Source: Marinobacter halodurans
Lineage (GTDB): Bacteria > Pseudomonadota > Gammaproteobacteria > Pseudomonadales > Oleiphilaceae
NCBI RefSeq assembly: GCF_004327985.1
Contig: NZ_SJDL01000014.1
Span: forward strand, 40,117-104,116
Length of the DNA: 64,000 nt
Direction: 5' to 3'
Numbering within the stretch: the first letter of the stretch is position 1; each line of letters starts with the position of its first letter. This document shows positions 1 through 8,832 of the stretch, one piece after another. The notes below the pieces were generated by a model, which did not search any database, was not told the origin of the DNA, and saw nothing but the letters and a program-made list of their open reading frames with translations. A program made the translations under genes and the position numbers.

Positions 1-1284
1 GCCGTCGCCGCGGCGGGCCTGTTGACGCTTGCTGCCAGCCTGACGATCACCGCGCCCCGGGAAGCGGCGCAGGTCCCAACCCTCATCGCCACCCTGGGTT
101 CCTGGGGCGCCTGGACGTTATTCCGGCAGGGCCGGATGAAGCGCGCTTTGGCGTGTGTCGCAGGTGTGCTCGCCGGTGCGGCGTCGATCGGGTTGATCCT
201 GAGTCCGGCCGAGACGGCTATGGATCATGCCTGGACGGCCGCCTCGCTGGGTGAGACCGGCGTTCTCCAGATCCTGGGCTGGCTCCTGCTGGTTTCCATT
301 CCGGTGTCTGTCAGCCTGTCTTTCGCCGCATCGAGGCACTCGGCCGCACGCGCAGTGGCCGTGGCCGCGCTAATCACCAGTGCACTGCTCGTGACCGCCA
401 TCCTCAGCAACCAGGCCGGCACCACCGCACTGCTGCTCAACCTGTTGCTGATGGCGCCGATCATGGCGTCCCTGTTCGTTGAACTCGATCGGGGCGATCA
501 CCGGGCCCGGGCGGTACGGGTCTCTGCCACCATCATCACCCGGAACGAGGCCGACAACATCGAAGACTGCCTGCGCTCGGTGCGCGCAGTGGCGGACGAA
601 ATCATCGTACTGGACAGCGGCAGTACCGACGATACGGTGGAGCGGGCCCGCGCCCTGGCGGACATCGTCGAGATTACCGACTGGCCGGGATTCGGCATCC
701 AGAAGCAACGGGCGCTGGAGAAAGCAACGGGGGACTGGGTCCTGTCCATCGATGCGGATGAGCGTATTACCCCGGCGCTGGCCCGGGAAATCAACGACCG
801 CCTCTCGGCCCCGGATGCCGACGCCTACAAGCTGCCCTGGGCCGTCACACTCTATGGCACACGACTGGATTTTGGCCGGAGTGGCCGAGCGCCCCTGCGA
901 CTGTTCCGGCGCGAGGGCGTGCGTTTCTCCGACGCTCTGGTGCATGAACGCATCCTGATTCCCGAGGGGCGGACGACAAAAACCCTGCGCGGCCGAATGA
1001 CCCACTTTACCCATCGGGATTTCGGCCATGCCCTGGAGAAAAGCGCCAAATATGCCTGGCTGGGGTCGCGGGAGAAGTTCCGTCGCGGCAAACGCGCTCG
1101 GACATTGGCCTACGCAACTTTCCGGGGCATTTTGACGTTCATCCAGGTGTACCTGGTCCGTTTAGGCTTTCTGGATGGTCCTGTAGGCTATCTTGTTGCC
1201 GCAACCTACGCTCAAGGATCATTCAACAAATATGCAGGTTTGTGGACACTGAGCAAGCTGCGTAAAAACGATGGAAAATCATGA
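1..1284 (+). CDS. Glycosyltransferase family 2 with N-terminal membrane region (5' incomplete)
   Basis: Probably transfers a sugar during LPS core or surface glycan assembly at the inner membrane. The frame is open from base 1, so the true start is likely left of the window; the first possible start inside is TTG at 22. Counting from that TTG, about residues 1-155 contain several hydrophobic segments. A GT2 catalytic domain follows from about residue 165: SATIITRNEADNIEDC, then the nucleotide-binding VLDSGSTDDTVE and the DxD-type SIDADERIT. This domain resembles the WaaE/KdtX group of LPS core glucosyltransferases. The stop overlaps the next gene's start (ATGA), so the two are translationally coupled. 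I cannot identify the membrane part; the substrate is unknown. Confidence 0.8.
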   Translation, partial: AVAAAGLLTLAASLTITAPREAAQVPTLIATLGSWGAWTLFRQGRMKRALACVAGVLAGAASIGLILSPAETAMDHAWTAASLGETGVLQILGWLLLVSIPVSVSLSFAASRHSAARAVAVAALITSALLVTAILSNQAGTTALLLNLLLMAPIMASLFVELDRGDHRARAVRVSATIITRNEADNIEDCLRSVRAVADEIIVLDSGSTDDTVERARALADIVEITDWPGFGIQKQRALEKATGDWVLSIDADERITPALAREINDRLSAPDADAYKLPWAVTLYGTRLDFGRSGRAPLRLFRREGVRFSDALVHERILIPEGRTTKTLRGRMTHFTHRDFGHALEKSAKYAWLGSREKFRRGKRARTLAYATFRGILTFIQVYLVRLGFLDGPVGYLVAATYAQGSFNKYAGLWTLSKLRKNDGKS

Positions 1285-2207
1285 AGCTCGAATATTGCGA
1301 TAATGGAAATCTAAACGTTGGTGATGACTTAAACCGCTGGCTTTGGCCCAAATTATTGCCTCGGCTATTTGACGAAGGCAATGAAGATGTATTCCTGGGA
1401 GTAGGTACTCTTCTGACTGAAAAACGCATGGTTCAACAGCTATCGGGGGCACGAACCATTAGCATTCTGTCTTCAGGGGCATGGAATTCACAGGCGCCCA
1501 ACCTAGCCCCACATTGGAAAGTATACGGTGTCAGGGGATACAGAACCGCCAAATGGATTGGGGTGGAACCGTCTTTTGCTGTCGGAGACGGCGCCTATCT
1601 ACTAAGGCAACTGATTGCCAGCAGGGAAGCCCCCATTGGTAACCCTGTACTCACAGGCTTTGTACCTCATCATCGAAGCGAAGACTTCGTTGATTGGGAG
1701 ACTGTATGCAACTCTGCTGGGGTAAAGTTCATCACTCCGCGACAACATATTGAGTCATTTACAAATCAGCTTTCAGAGTGCGAACTTATACTTTCCGAAG
1801 CTATGCACGGGGCCATTATCGCAGATGCATTACGCATACCTTGGTGGCCAATCAAGTTTTCGCCATCCTTTCAAGAAGAGAAATGGTTTGACTGGTCCGA
1901 ATTTATGGGCTTAAACCTTGAGTTCACACATCTGCCAACGATTTACCAACACCTTCCTCCTCTGAGTAAACGTATCGAAACGAAGTTCAAACGAATGGTA
2001 AACCGATTTGGATATAGTCCTCCAAAATGGTCAAATTTGCCCAATTATCCTTTTTTTAGGGGGGAAGCAAGTATTGAAATATTAGTTGAATCCTTAATAA
2101 AAGCTGCAAACCACACGAACGGCCAGCTTAGCTCAGACAAACACATCAAAACTACTGAAGAAAAACTTCTAAACGCCGTAGAAAAACTGAAATCAGATCA
2201 TTGCTAA
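1281..2207 (+). CDS. Polysaccharide pyruvyl transferase family protein
   Basis: 308 residues. It resembles the polysaccharide pyruvyltransferase family (PF04230, for example ExoV), which adds ketal-pyruvate to sugars of exopolysaccharide or LPS. Family-like features are the N-terminal GNLNVGDDLNRW, the middle FLGVGTLL, and the C-terminal SECELILSEAMHGAIIAD, which matches the family's conserved S-x-HG-type motif. It overlaps the upstream GT2 gene by 4 bases, so it is probably made from the same transcript. Its codons are much more AT-rich than those of the upstream gene, suggesting recent acquisition. The acceptor sugar cannot be predicted. About 130 bases without an evident gene separate its stop from the convergent gene at 2336. 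Confidence 0.72.
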   Translation: MKLEYCDNGNLNVGDDLNRWLWPKLLPRLFDEGNEDVFLGVGTLLTEKRMVQQLSGARTISILSSGAWNSQAPNLAPHWKVYGVRGYRTAKWIGVEPSFAVGDGAYLLRQLIASREAPIGNPVLTGFVPHHRSEDFVDWETVCNSAGVKFITPRQHIESFTNQLSECELILSEAMHGAIIADALRIPWWPIKFSPSFQEEKWFDWSEFMGLNLEFTHLPTIYQHLPPLSKRIETKFKRMVNRFGYSPPKWSNLPNYPFFRGEASIEILVESLIKAANHTNGQLSSDKHIKTTEEKLLNAVEKLKSDHC

Positions 2208-2335
2208 ACGCTATTGTGCCGCGACACACTGCACCAACTCACTTCCGAATTCCAATGAGAATCAATTTCTCAAGGTGGCTGATGTGCATCATCACATAGT
2301 GCCAGCCGTCACTTATCAAAGCCGTGTCTGGAAAA

Positions 2336-3400
2336 CTAACCACTTTGATCGAATATAACCTGCTGCCTAGCTTCGCGAGCCAGTCGTCGGCGTAGCTTGA
2401 ACTTTCTCAATAAATTGAGTGGCTTACGCTTGAGAACTGGGGGCTGCATCAGGAATCGCTCTACCGCATCCAGCACCCGCTCACTAGATTGACCATCGCG
2501 GAATTCGTGCAGTTGATCGGCGAATGCGCGCATGCTTTCCATCAGTGCCGGCGGCCTAGACAGCGCCGTCCGCAACGCCGGCTCCACCTTCTCCACCGAA
2601 TCCACGTCGATCAGGTAAGGTCCGGGCATTTTTGTCCGCAGCGTGACTACCGGGACGTCCAGGAACATAAACTCGAACAGGATGGATGAGGTGTCGCAGA
2701 GCATCACGTCCGTCTGCCCCATGAACGGAATGAAATCCTCGTCACTCTCGATGAACGTCAGATTGTCGTCCGCCATGGCCCGATACTGCTCAACGATGTT
2801 CTCTGGCATCTTGGGGTGAAGGGTCACGATAAAATGCCACTCTCCGGAATCTTTCATACGTCGGATGGTGTCCACCAGGTCCGGCGCAGACGTAACATCC
2901 CGGGTAAACGTCGAAGCATAGAAAACGGTGGGCCGATCATCCGACCTGGGCACCGAAGACCGGGACTTCAGGATCGCGTCCAGTTTTGGCCAGCCGGTTT
3001 TGGCCACTGCAAAGTGCGGGTCCACCTCGGCCATTGCCTGATAGCGTTCGGTATCGGTCTTCGCCATGGTGCAGTAGAGATCGAACCAGCCTCGAACCCG
3101 GTAATGACTTTCCTTTTCACTGCCACGTTTATTGATGGGCAGACCATGGAAGACCTTCACTTTAATCCCCGGGAAATAATACGGTAGCCAATCTCCTGGA
3201 CAGAACACTGCGACAGGGTCGAACTCCCGGACCTCCGCGGTCGTCCGTAAACGAACCTCATCGTCGTGCAGCGGCCGGGCAGAACACCCAAGAACAAACC
3301 AGGCCACCTCACCCCCTCTCTTGCGAATGGCAGTCTGCAGGGGACGGAGAATCGCGTAAGAGTATGGCTGGCTCACGTAGAAGAGGTAGCGTCTGGGCAT
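2336..3400 (-). CDS. CDP-glycerol glycerophosphotransferase family protein
   Basis: 354 residues resembling the CDP-glycerol glycerophosphotransferase (TagB/TagF-like, PF04464) family, which moves glycerol-phosphate or ribitol-phosphate from a CDP donor to a glycan. Visible motifs are [13 protein letters not shown] near residue 105 (the family's HG motif) and [20 protein letters not shown] near residue 240, matching the conserved donor-site segment SDYSSxxFD of teichoic-acid polymerases. It has no signal peptide or clear membrane span. It is the last gene of a minus-strand set with the GT4 gene (21-base gap) and the Kdo kinase gene. The context suggests phospho-glycerol-type decoration of LPS; the substrate is inferred only. 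Confidence 0.72.
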   Translation of the reverse strand: MPRRYLFYVSQPYSYAILRPLQTAIRKRGGEVAWFVLGCSARPLHDDEVRLRTTAEVREFDPVAVFCPGDWLPYYFPGIKVKVFHGLPINKRGSEKESHYRVRGWFDLYCTMAKTDTERYQAMAEVDPHFAVAKTGWPKLDAILKSRSSVPRSDDRPTVFYASTFTRDVTSAPDLVDTIRRMKDSGEWHFIVTLHPKMPENIVEQYRAMADDNLTFIESDEDFIPFMGQTDVMLCDTSSILFEFMFLDVPVVTLRTKMPGPYLIDVDSVEKVEPALRTALSRPPALMESMRAFADQLHEFRDGQSSERVLDAVERFLMQPPVLKRKPLNLLRKFKLRRRLAREARQQVIFDQSG

Positions 3401-3421
3401 TTGATACTCGTCAATTCGGGT

Positions 3422-4549
3422 TCAGCGTGAGCGGCGTTTGCCATCGACCAGGGACTGATACATGGCGACGGTTTCTCGAACGGTCTGCGACGTATGGAAG
3501 TGCTCGCTGATCCGCTGGCGCCCTGCCGCGCCCATGGCCCGCCGCTCTTCCGGCGACAATCGGTAGAGTTTGAGAATCGCCTCTGCCAACGCCTTCTCGT
3601 CGCAAGGGGGGACAACAAGCCCCGTCACGCCATCGTCGACCAACTCGGGCATACCTCCCACCCGGGTAACGACCGCCGGTACAGCGTAGGCCATGGCCTC
3701 AATGACCGCTCGAGGCAATCCTTCCTGCGACTTGGAAGGCAACGCGATCACGTCGCTGGCCGCCGCAAGCTGAGGCGCATCGGTACGGTAACCGGCAAAG
3801 TGTACGCGTTCCGGATGCGGCAAGGCGGCCACTTCCTTGCGGATGGTTTCGTTGCGATCCACATCGCCGACCAACAGGTAGTGAACCTCAACGTCCTCCG
3901 GCAAATAGAGGGCCGTCCGCACCAGGTCATCGAACCCTTTGCGCGGCACACCCCGGCCCGTACAACACACCACGAAAGCGCCTTCCGGCACCCCCAGCGG
4001 CTGCAAATCCGTTGGCTCCGTCTGATACCAGGTGAGGTCGTGCCCCTTGTAGATTCGCTGCAGCCGGTCGGCCGTCAGGCGCGACCAAGGGAAGCCAAGC
4101 CCCTCAAGATGATCGCGAATGGCGTCGGCGACGCAGACGATCTTGTCGACCCGCGGATGCAGGAAGGTAATCCAGGACTCGGGATGCATAGCCCCCACAT
4201 TGCCGATAACGCCGCGATAGGCCACAACCCGGACATCCATCCCCTTAGACGCTCTCAACCCGCAGGCCAGCGCGCGCGGATTGTAGGCATGGATCACGTC
4301 ATACGGCTTGCTTTGGAGCTGACGCCGGATGGCCGCCGTGCCTCCCTTGTCAAACCGCCCCCGGAGCGCCAGGGGAGCGACGACCAGATCCTGTTCCACA
4401 AGCCGCTGATAGTTTCGACCTTTGGGATTGCACATGACGTCAACATCAACGCCCGCCGCCTTCAGGCCGATGAACAGTTCAGATTCCGGGCGATCGCAGG
4501 AGTCCGTCAGGCAAAGGACACGAAGCGGGGCATCGGAGGTTCCAGTCAA
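3422..4549 (-). CDS. Glycosyltransferase family 4 (GT-B fold)
   Basis: 375 residues. It has the two-domain layout of GT4 retaining glycosyltransferases: an N-terminal acceptor half (VLCLTDSCDRPESELFIGLK) and a C-terminal nucleotide-sugar half with FVVCCTGRGVPRKGFDDLV near residue 195 and the E-x7-E donor motif in SQEGLPRAVIEAMAYAVPAV near residue 290. It most likely adds a sugar to the LPS core on the cytoplasmic face. It lies between the Kdo kinase gene and the CDP-glycerol transferase-like gene on the same strand and is probably in their operon. Donor and acceptor are not evident. GC-rich like the surrounding core genes. Confidence 0.85.
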   Translation of the reverse strand: MTGTSDAPLRVLCLTDSCDRPESELFIGLKAAGVDVDVMCNPKGRNYQRLVEQDLVVAPLALRGRFDKGGTAAIRRQLQSKPYDVIHAYNPRALACGLRASKGMDVRVVAYRGVIGNVGAMHPESWITFLHPRVDKIVCVADAIRDHLEGLGFPWSRLTADRLQRIYKGHDLTWYQTEPTDLQPLGVPEGAFVVCCTGRGVPRKGFDDLVRTALYLPEDVEVHYLLVGDVDRNETIRKEVAALPHPERVHFAGYRTDAPQLAAASDVIALPSKSQEGLPRAVIEAMAYAVPAVVTRVGGMPELVDDGVTGLVVPPCDEKALAEAILKLYRLSPEERRAMGAAGRQRISEHFHTSQTVRETVAMYQSLVDGKRRSR

Positions 4550-4628
4550 ACCGGGTTTCCTTGTGAAAGTGGTATCAGTCAGAAATGGGCACTAGTTTAG
4601 CCTCTGGCCCGGCCAAAGACGACCGGCG

Positions 4629-5351
4629 TCAGGCCGGAGCGTTAACCGCGTAACCTTTTTCCAACGACTGCCAGCACTGACCCAAGTCCCACTCTGGGCG
4701 CGTGAGTTTTACCAGTGATCGGTACAAGCGATCCAGATTTCGCTGACGCCAGGGAGCCTCATCAGACTGCGCCGCCTCAATACGCCCCTTATCAAAATCG
4801 ATGACATAAAAGGCCTGGCCTTGCAGGAGGATGTTGAAGCAGTTCAGATCGGCATGATTGACGCCTGCCTCATGGAACCGGCGCAGCAACTGCCCCAGAC
4901 GAAACCAGTCGTCTTCGGCCAGATCGGCGACACAGTCGCCAAGCGGAGTGACATTCTCAATCCGGCCAAGAAGAATAGCCGCTTCATAAAATACGCCATT
5001 GAAACGGCGATAATGAGCGGCAATCGGTTCCGGGACGGGCAACTTAAGGTCACGCAACTGAGTCAGCAGTCGGAACTCGGCAAAGGAGCGCGTCCGTTCC
5101 TCGCCTGTGTAGAGGTAAGCCGCCCGGGACACTTTGGCAACGTAACCGCCGCGGAGGTAGTGGCGCAGCACCATTCCTCCCCGGAGCCCGTCGATAAACC
5201 AGGCACTTCCTCGCCCGCCACTGCTGACGGACACCGCCCGGGTGCCCCAGAAAGCAGGCAGAAACCAGTCTGGCGTCACCTCACCGTAATCCGGATTGAC
5301 CAGCAGCGCTGCACCGTGCCCCGGAACATACTTTTCTTTCTGCATGATCAT
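4629..5351 (-). CDS. kdkA: 3-deoxy-D-manno-octulosonic acid (Kdo) kinase
   Basis: 240 residues. It resembles KdkA/InaA-type small kinases that phosphorylate Kdo of lipid A-inner core. The kinase fold is visible: an ALLVNPDYG N-terminus, a catalytic loop HADLNCFNIL near residue 170 (matching HxDLxxxN) and VIDFDKGR (DFG equivalent) about 18 residues later. Two ATGs lie close together, at 5351 and 5345; the first is used here. The gene is divergent from the heptosyltransferase gene (132-base spacer) and upstream of the GT4 gene. A phosphorylated Kdo fits a compact core LPS of the Haemophilus/Vibrio type. WaaP-like heptose kinases are related and remain an alternative. Confidence 0.78.
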   Translation of the reverse strand: MIMQKEKYVPGHGAALLVNPDYGEVTPDWFLPAFWGTRAVSVSSGGRGSAWFIDGLRGGMVLRHYLRGGYVAKVSRAAYLYTGEERTRSFAEFRLLTQLRDLKLPVPEPIAAHYRRFNGVFYEAAILLGRIENVTPLGDCVADLAEDDWFRLGQLLRRFHEAGVNHADLNCFNILLQGQAFYVIDFDKGRIEAAQSDEAPWRQRNLDRLYRSLVKLTRPEWDLGQCWQSLEKGYAVNAPA

Positions 5352-5483
5352 GACGGTGCTGACCGCTTCTCCCTATGACATGACTCGAACCCGCAGCCCG
5401 GCGGACAGCAAAGACGCCCGGTTCCAAGTGCGTTAGAATACGCCGAGTTTAACAACGAACACCATCGCGGCTCCAGATAGCCC

Positions 5484-6566
5484 GTGTTGTCAGCACTAAC
5501 GGATGTTTCCTTGATCAAGTCAATCTGCATCATGCGCCTGTCGGCCATCGGCGATGTCACGCATGTCATACCTGTGGTGCTCAGCCTCCAGGCACAACTC
5601 CCGGACGTTAAGATCACCTGGATTATTGGCAAGATCGAAGCCAGGCTGGTTGGCGATCTGCCCGGCGTCGAGTTTATCGTTTTCGACAAGAAAAGCGGCT
5701 TACAGGGCTACCGCGATTTGCGACAGCAACTCCGTGGTCGACAGTTCGATGCGCTACTTCACATGCAGGTGGCTTTCCGTGCCAATCTGGCCGCCGCGGT
5801 GATACCGGCCAGAATCAAGGTCGGCTACGACCGGGCTCGCAGCAAGGATCTCCACAGCCTGTTTATCAATCGTCGGATTCCGGCAGCCCCCAGCCAGCAC
5901 GTTCGCGACTGCCTGGCCAGCTTTCTGGTGCCCCTGGGGCTGGAAGCTGCCCCACCACGCTGGACGATCCCCCTGAGCGAATCGGATCATGCGTTCGCCA
6001 GTGAGCACCTGGCAAAAGACCGGCCTAATATCGTAATCAGTCCCTGTGCCAGCCACACGTTACGCAATTGGAGTGCTGACCGCTATGCAGCCGTGGCCGA
6101 CCATATCGTCGCACAGCACGGTGCTCGTCTGATTCTGGTCGGCAGTCCAGCCCCCTATGAGCGAGAATATTGCGAACGCATCGCTTCGACCATGACCCAG
6201 CCGGCACTCAACCTGTGCGGCCAGGACACGCTCAAACAGCTGACGGCCCTGCTTGGCGGGGCGGACCTGCTGATCGCCCCGGACACGGGCCCCGCGCACA
6301 TCGCCAGCGCCATGGGCACCGATGTGCTGGGTCTGTTTGCGGCCAGCAATCCGAATCGCTCGGGCCCCTACAACTCACTGCGATGGTGCGTCGATCGTTA
6401 TCCGGAGGCACTGGAAAAATTCACCGGAAAAACGGTGGATACAGCCCGTTGGGGCATGAAAGCGGAATTCGAGGGCGCTATGGAGCTGATTTCTGTCGAG
6501 GACGTATGCGAAGCCTACGATCGATGGGCACTAGCTAACTTAATAATTCTCAAACAACAACTTTAA
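5484..6566 (+). CDS. Glycosyltransferase family 9 (heptosyltransferase-like)
   Basis: 360 residues with the GT9 ADP-heptose:LPS heptosyltransferase signature: N-terminal ICIMRLSAIGDVTHVIPVV, then NIVISPCASHTLRNWSADRY and the C-terminal donor-site LIAPDTGPAHIASAMGT near residue 265. It should add L-glycero-D-manno-heptose to Kdo-lipid A or to the first heptose. The frame opens with GTG at 5484; TTG at 5511 and ATG at 5532 are other possible starts, and the ATG sits right before the family motif. It is divergent from the Kdo kinase gene and runs tail-to-tail into the GT25 gene with a 9-base gap. I cannot tell WaaC from WaaF type. Confidence 0.85.
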   Translation: MLSALTDVSLIKSICIMRLSAIGDVTHVIPVVLSLQAQLPDVKITWIIGKIEARLVGDLPGVEFIVFDKKSGLQGYRDLRQQLRGRQFDALLHMQVAFRANLAAAVIPARIKVGYDRARSKDLHSLFINRRIPAAPSQHVRDCLASFLVPLGLEAAPPRWTIPLSESDHAFASEHLAKDRPNIVISPCASHTLRNWSADRYAAVADHIVAQHGARLILVGSPAPYEREYCERIASTMTQPALNLCGQDTLKQLTALLGGADLLIAPDTGPAHIASAMGTDVLGLFAASNPNRSGPYNSLRWCVDRYPEALEKFTGKTVDTARWGMKAEFEGAMELISVEDVCEAYDRWALANLIILKQQL

Positions 6567-6575
6567 TTACAGTCC

Positions 6576-7346
6576 TCAAAGATCTATCCGACTAAACATC
6601 TTTCTTGTTTTCAACATATAACACACATTCCAAACCGCTCGTTTCATATTATTTTTTAGGAGATAAAACTCTCGCCTTAGTTTTACGCCAAGAGTCCGTC
6701 TAGCCTTCCTGTTTTTCGGCACATACCGTATAATGGACGTAAAGTCTTCGTCGTTTGTTAAAAAAGGCGGCTCAATTCCGTAACATTCCACTTTATTATT
6801 CCAAAACTGATCCATGTATATATCCACAGGAAGCACCCATTTTTGGGCAGATATCATATATTTCCTAGCTGCCAGCGGAGTCAAATAATAGCCAGTCGTA
6901 CTCATATGGCCTTTCAAAAACTTACACACTCTGAAGCCGCCAACGTTTTCTACGGGAACAGCCTTCCGAATACGCGATTTGCTTTTAAAAAGTCGAACAC
7001 ACTCATAACGCTCTTCAATAACATCAACGACCTTTAAAAACTCTTTAAAACCATCCCCATCTATAACCGCATCGTCTTCAATTATTATGCAGCTTTCATT
7101 ATTATAAACACACCTCTCCCATAGCAAGTAGTGACTAGCAAAACAACCAAGCTGCCCCAACAGCAACGGCTCACCTTTAATCTTCATGCGAGCTTCTTCA
7201 TCGTACCTTTCAAAAAGCTCATGCCAGCCTTCTCTACCATCAACCCCCCAAAAAAACTCAAATCGAATACCAGCGCTATCTAACTGCCTTTTTATGCTTT
7301 CCTGCCGCTCTGTGTCTGGCAGCAATGAAAGAACATACACATTCAT
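6576..7346 (-). CDS. Glycosyltransferase family 25 (LPS biosynthesis)
   Basis: 256 residues matching the GT25 family (Lex2B/LpsA-type beta-glycosyltransferases of LPS outer core). Seen are the N-terminal VYVLSLLPDTERQESIKRQL, FEFFWGVDGREG, then LLGQLGCFASHYLLWERC and CIIIEDDAVIDGD near residue 90, where the EDD supplies the metal-binding acidic residues. It overlaps the stop of the O-antigen ligase gene by 4 bases (ATGA at 7343-7346), so the two are translationally coupled. Strongly AT-rich, unlike the heptosyltransferase gene next to it. The sugar transferred is probably galactose or glucose by family precedent, unproven here. Confidence 0.82.
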   Translation of the reverse strand: MNVYVLSLLPDTERQESIKRQLDSAGIRFEFFWGVDGREGWHELFERYDEEARMKIKGEPLLLGQLGCFASHYLLWERCVYNNESCIIIEDDAVIDGDGFKEFLKVVDVIEERYECVRLFKSKSRIRKAVPVENVGGFRVCKFLKGHMSTTGYYLTPLAARKYMISAQKWVLPVDIYMDQFWNNKVECYGIEPPFLTNDEDFTSIIRYVPKNRKARRTLGVKLRREFYLLKNNMKRAVWNVCYMLKTRKMFSRIDL

Positions 7347-8587
7347 CTCACTATCCCCTGCCTTTTTGGAGCCGCTAAATATATGGACATCACCAAGCTG
7401 AAGAAAATATAAACAGTGCCAGGATGTCTATATGGCACATCAGTCAAACCTGCAGCCAGATATAGAGCAATTAACAAGCTTCCTCCCCACCGCAAAGCTG
7501 GAGAGGAAGATGCGGAAACCATAGCTATCGCCCGATACAACATAAAAACAAAAATAGCAAGCCCTAAAGCACCTTTCTTAACCGCCATATCAATGAACTG
7601 GTTGTGATAATGAGGAGGATTAAAATCCATTAAAGCCTTACTGACATCACCGCTACGATACATTGCCCTCAGTGCCTCGGAGTGCGTCTGCCCCCAGCCA
7701 AAAACTGGTCTTTGACGCCATATATCAAATGCAGCACCCCACATCTGCAACCTCAAACCTATCGACCCTGTTTGATTACCCGCCTCAATGGCCGCCACCT
7801 CATTAGAAGTAGCTTCTATACGACCCTTGGATATAAAATAAACCCCACTCATCACCAACAAGAAAAATATACAAAGAACTGAGATCGCAAACTTAAACGA
7901 CCTCTCCCTAATTAGCCAATACACAAGTACGCAAGGAACAAAAACAACCAGAGGCAACGCAATGCCTCGAGTTTGAGTCATCAGTATCGCTAAAAAAATA
8001 GCAACCGAGAGAAGAAAAAGGGCGTTTTTTTTCCACAAACACCTCTCGTGAATTGCAATTAAAAAAATCATCGAAAAAACCGCAGCCAAAGCTGTCGCGT
8101 ATGGTATGGGGTTGATAAAACCACCTATCCTTCCACCGTGAGCCAAATACAACCCATAAGTTAGAACGACCAAGCCAGACCCCGATATAATGAGAAGTAA
8201 CTTGAGCCAAAAAATTCTTATTTTTAAAAAACTCAAAAATGAAAGATAAACGGCCATCGTAAGAAGAGCTCTTAGCTCAGTCCAGCTGTCCCCTTTTATA
8301 AAATAAACACTTATTTGATACAATGTCAGCAGCCAAACCGAAACCAAAAACTTCTTTCGAACTCCATCCAGTTTCAACTCGAGATATCTACGACTATAAA
8401 AGCAAAAAACAAGAAGAGATATTATGACCATTCCAGGAACATACTTGTCGCCCTCTGGAATCCACCACATAAGCGTAAAGGAATAGACAAGAGGAACCAG
8501 TGGAAGAAGCTGTGGAAGCCAAGAGTTTATAGAGCTATCAGAATTGCTCAAAGAATACCCCAAAATTTCAAAATAAGTGCTTTGCAC
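7343..8587 (-). CDS. O-antigen ligase/polymerase family membrane protein
   Basis: 414 residues, almost entirely hydrophobic segments consistent with about 10-12 membrane spans. It has a long periplasmic loop in the C-terminal half carrying the Wzy_C/WaaL pattern: RPVFGWGQTHSEAL, then PHYHNQFIDMAVKKGALG near residue 330, including the family's catalytic-type His and following G-x2-G. A cytoplasmic-side TQTRGIALPL segment is also typical. It joins O-antigen or a surface oligosaccharide to lipid A-core (WaaL) or polymerises repeats (Wzy); sequence alone does not decide. The start is a GTG with no good Shine-Dalgarno, so the exact start is uncertain. AT-rich, coupled to the GT25 gene. Confidence 0.78.
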   Translation of the reverse strand: MQSTYFEILGYSLSNSDSSINSWLPQLLPLVPLVYSFTLMWWIPEGDKYVPGMVIISLLVFCFYSRRYLELKLDGVRKKFLVSVWLLTLYQISVYFIKGDSWTELRALLTMAVYLSFLSFLKIRIFWLKLLLIISGSGLVVLTYGLYLAHGGRIGGFINPIPYATALAAVFSMIFLIAIHERCLWKKNALFLLSVAIFLAILMTQTRGIALPLVVFVPCVLVYWLIRERSFKFAISVLCIFFLLVMSGVYFISKGRIEATSNEVAAIEAGNQTGSIGLRLQMWGAAFDIWRQRPVFGWGQTHSEALRAMYRSGDVSKALMDFNPPHYHNQFIDMAVKKGALGLAIFVFMLYRAIAMVSASSSPALRWGGSLLIALYLAAGLTDVPYRHPGTVYIFFSLVMSIYLAAPKRQGIVR

Positions 8588-8696
8588 CCAGCCAGCTACT
8601 GCTGAGACTTGAACCCTGCCTAGCCAGACAGAAACGTCGTTTTTAATCGACTCACAGTGACAACTTTCTGGCCAGACGAAACTCTAGATCAGCCGG

Positions 8697-8731
8697 AAAA
8701 AGAAAAAGCCACCTTTATTCGCAAAGATGGC
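8697..8731 (-). terminator. Rho-independent terminator after the DUF6165-like gene
   Basis: On the minus strand the arms GCCATCTTT and AAAGGTGGC (one G-T pair) enclose a 6-base loop, followed by TTTTTC and a further T-rich run. It lies about 100 bases downstream of the DUF6165-like gene and 110 bases upstream of the O-antigen ligase gene. The ligase/GT25 pair therefore probably has its own promoter in 8588-8696; I did not identify one with confidence. Confidence 0.72.
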
Positions 8732-8832
8732 TGAAAATATCGATATTTAATATCAATAGATAATCGGCGCTCTAACCTCCCGAAAAGCGTCAACATCTTC
8801 ACTATCAGTCGCTCTTATCTATTTGGCACACA

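Noticed and set aside
5348..5689. Minus-strand 113-codon frame overlapping the kdkA/heptosyltransferase divergent region
   Set aside because: It overlaps the N-terminus of a well-supported GT9 gene and gives a low-complexity, unfamiliar protein.
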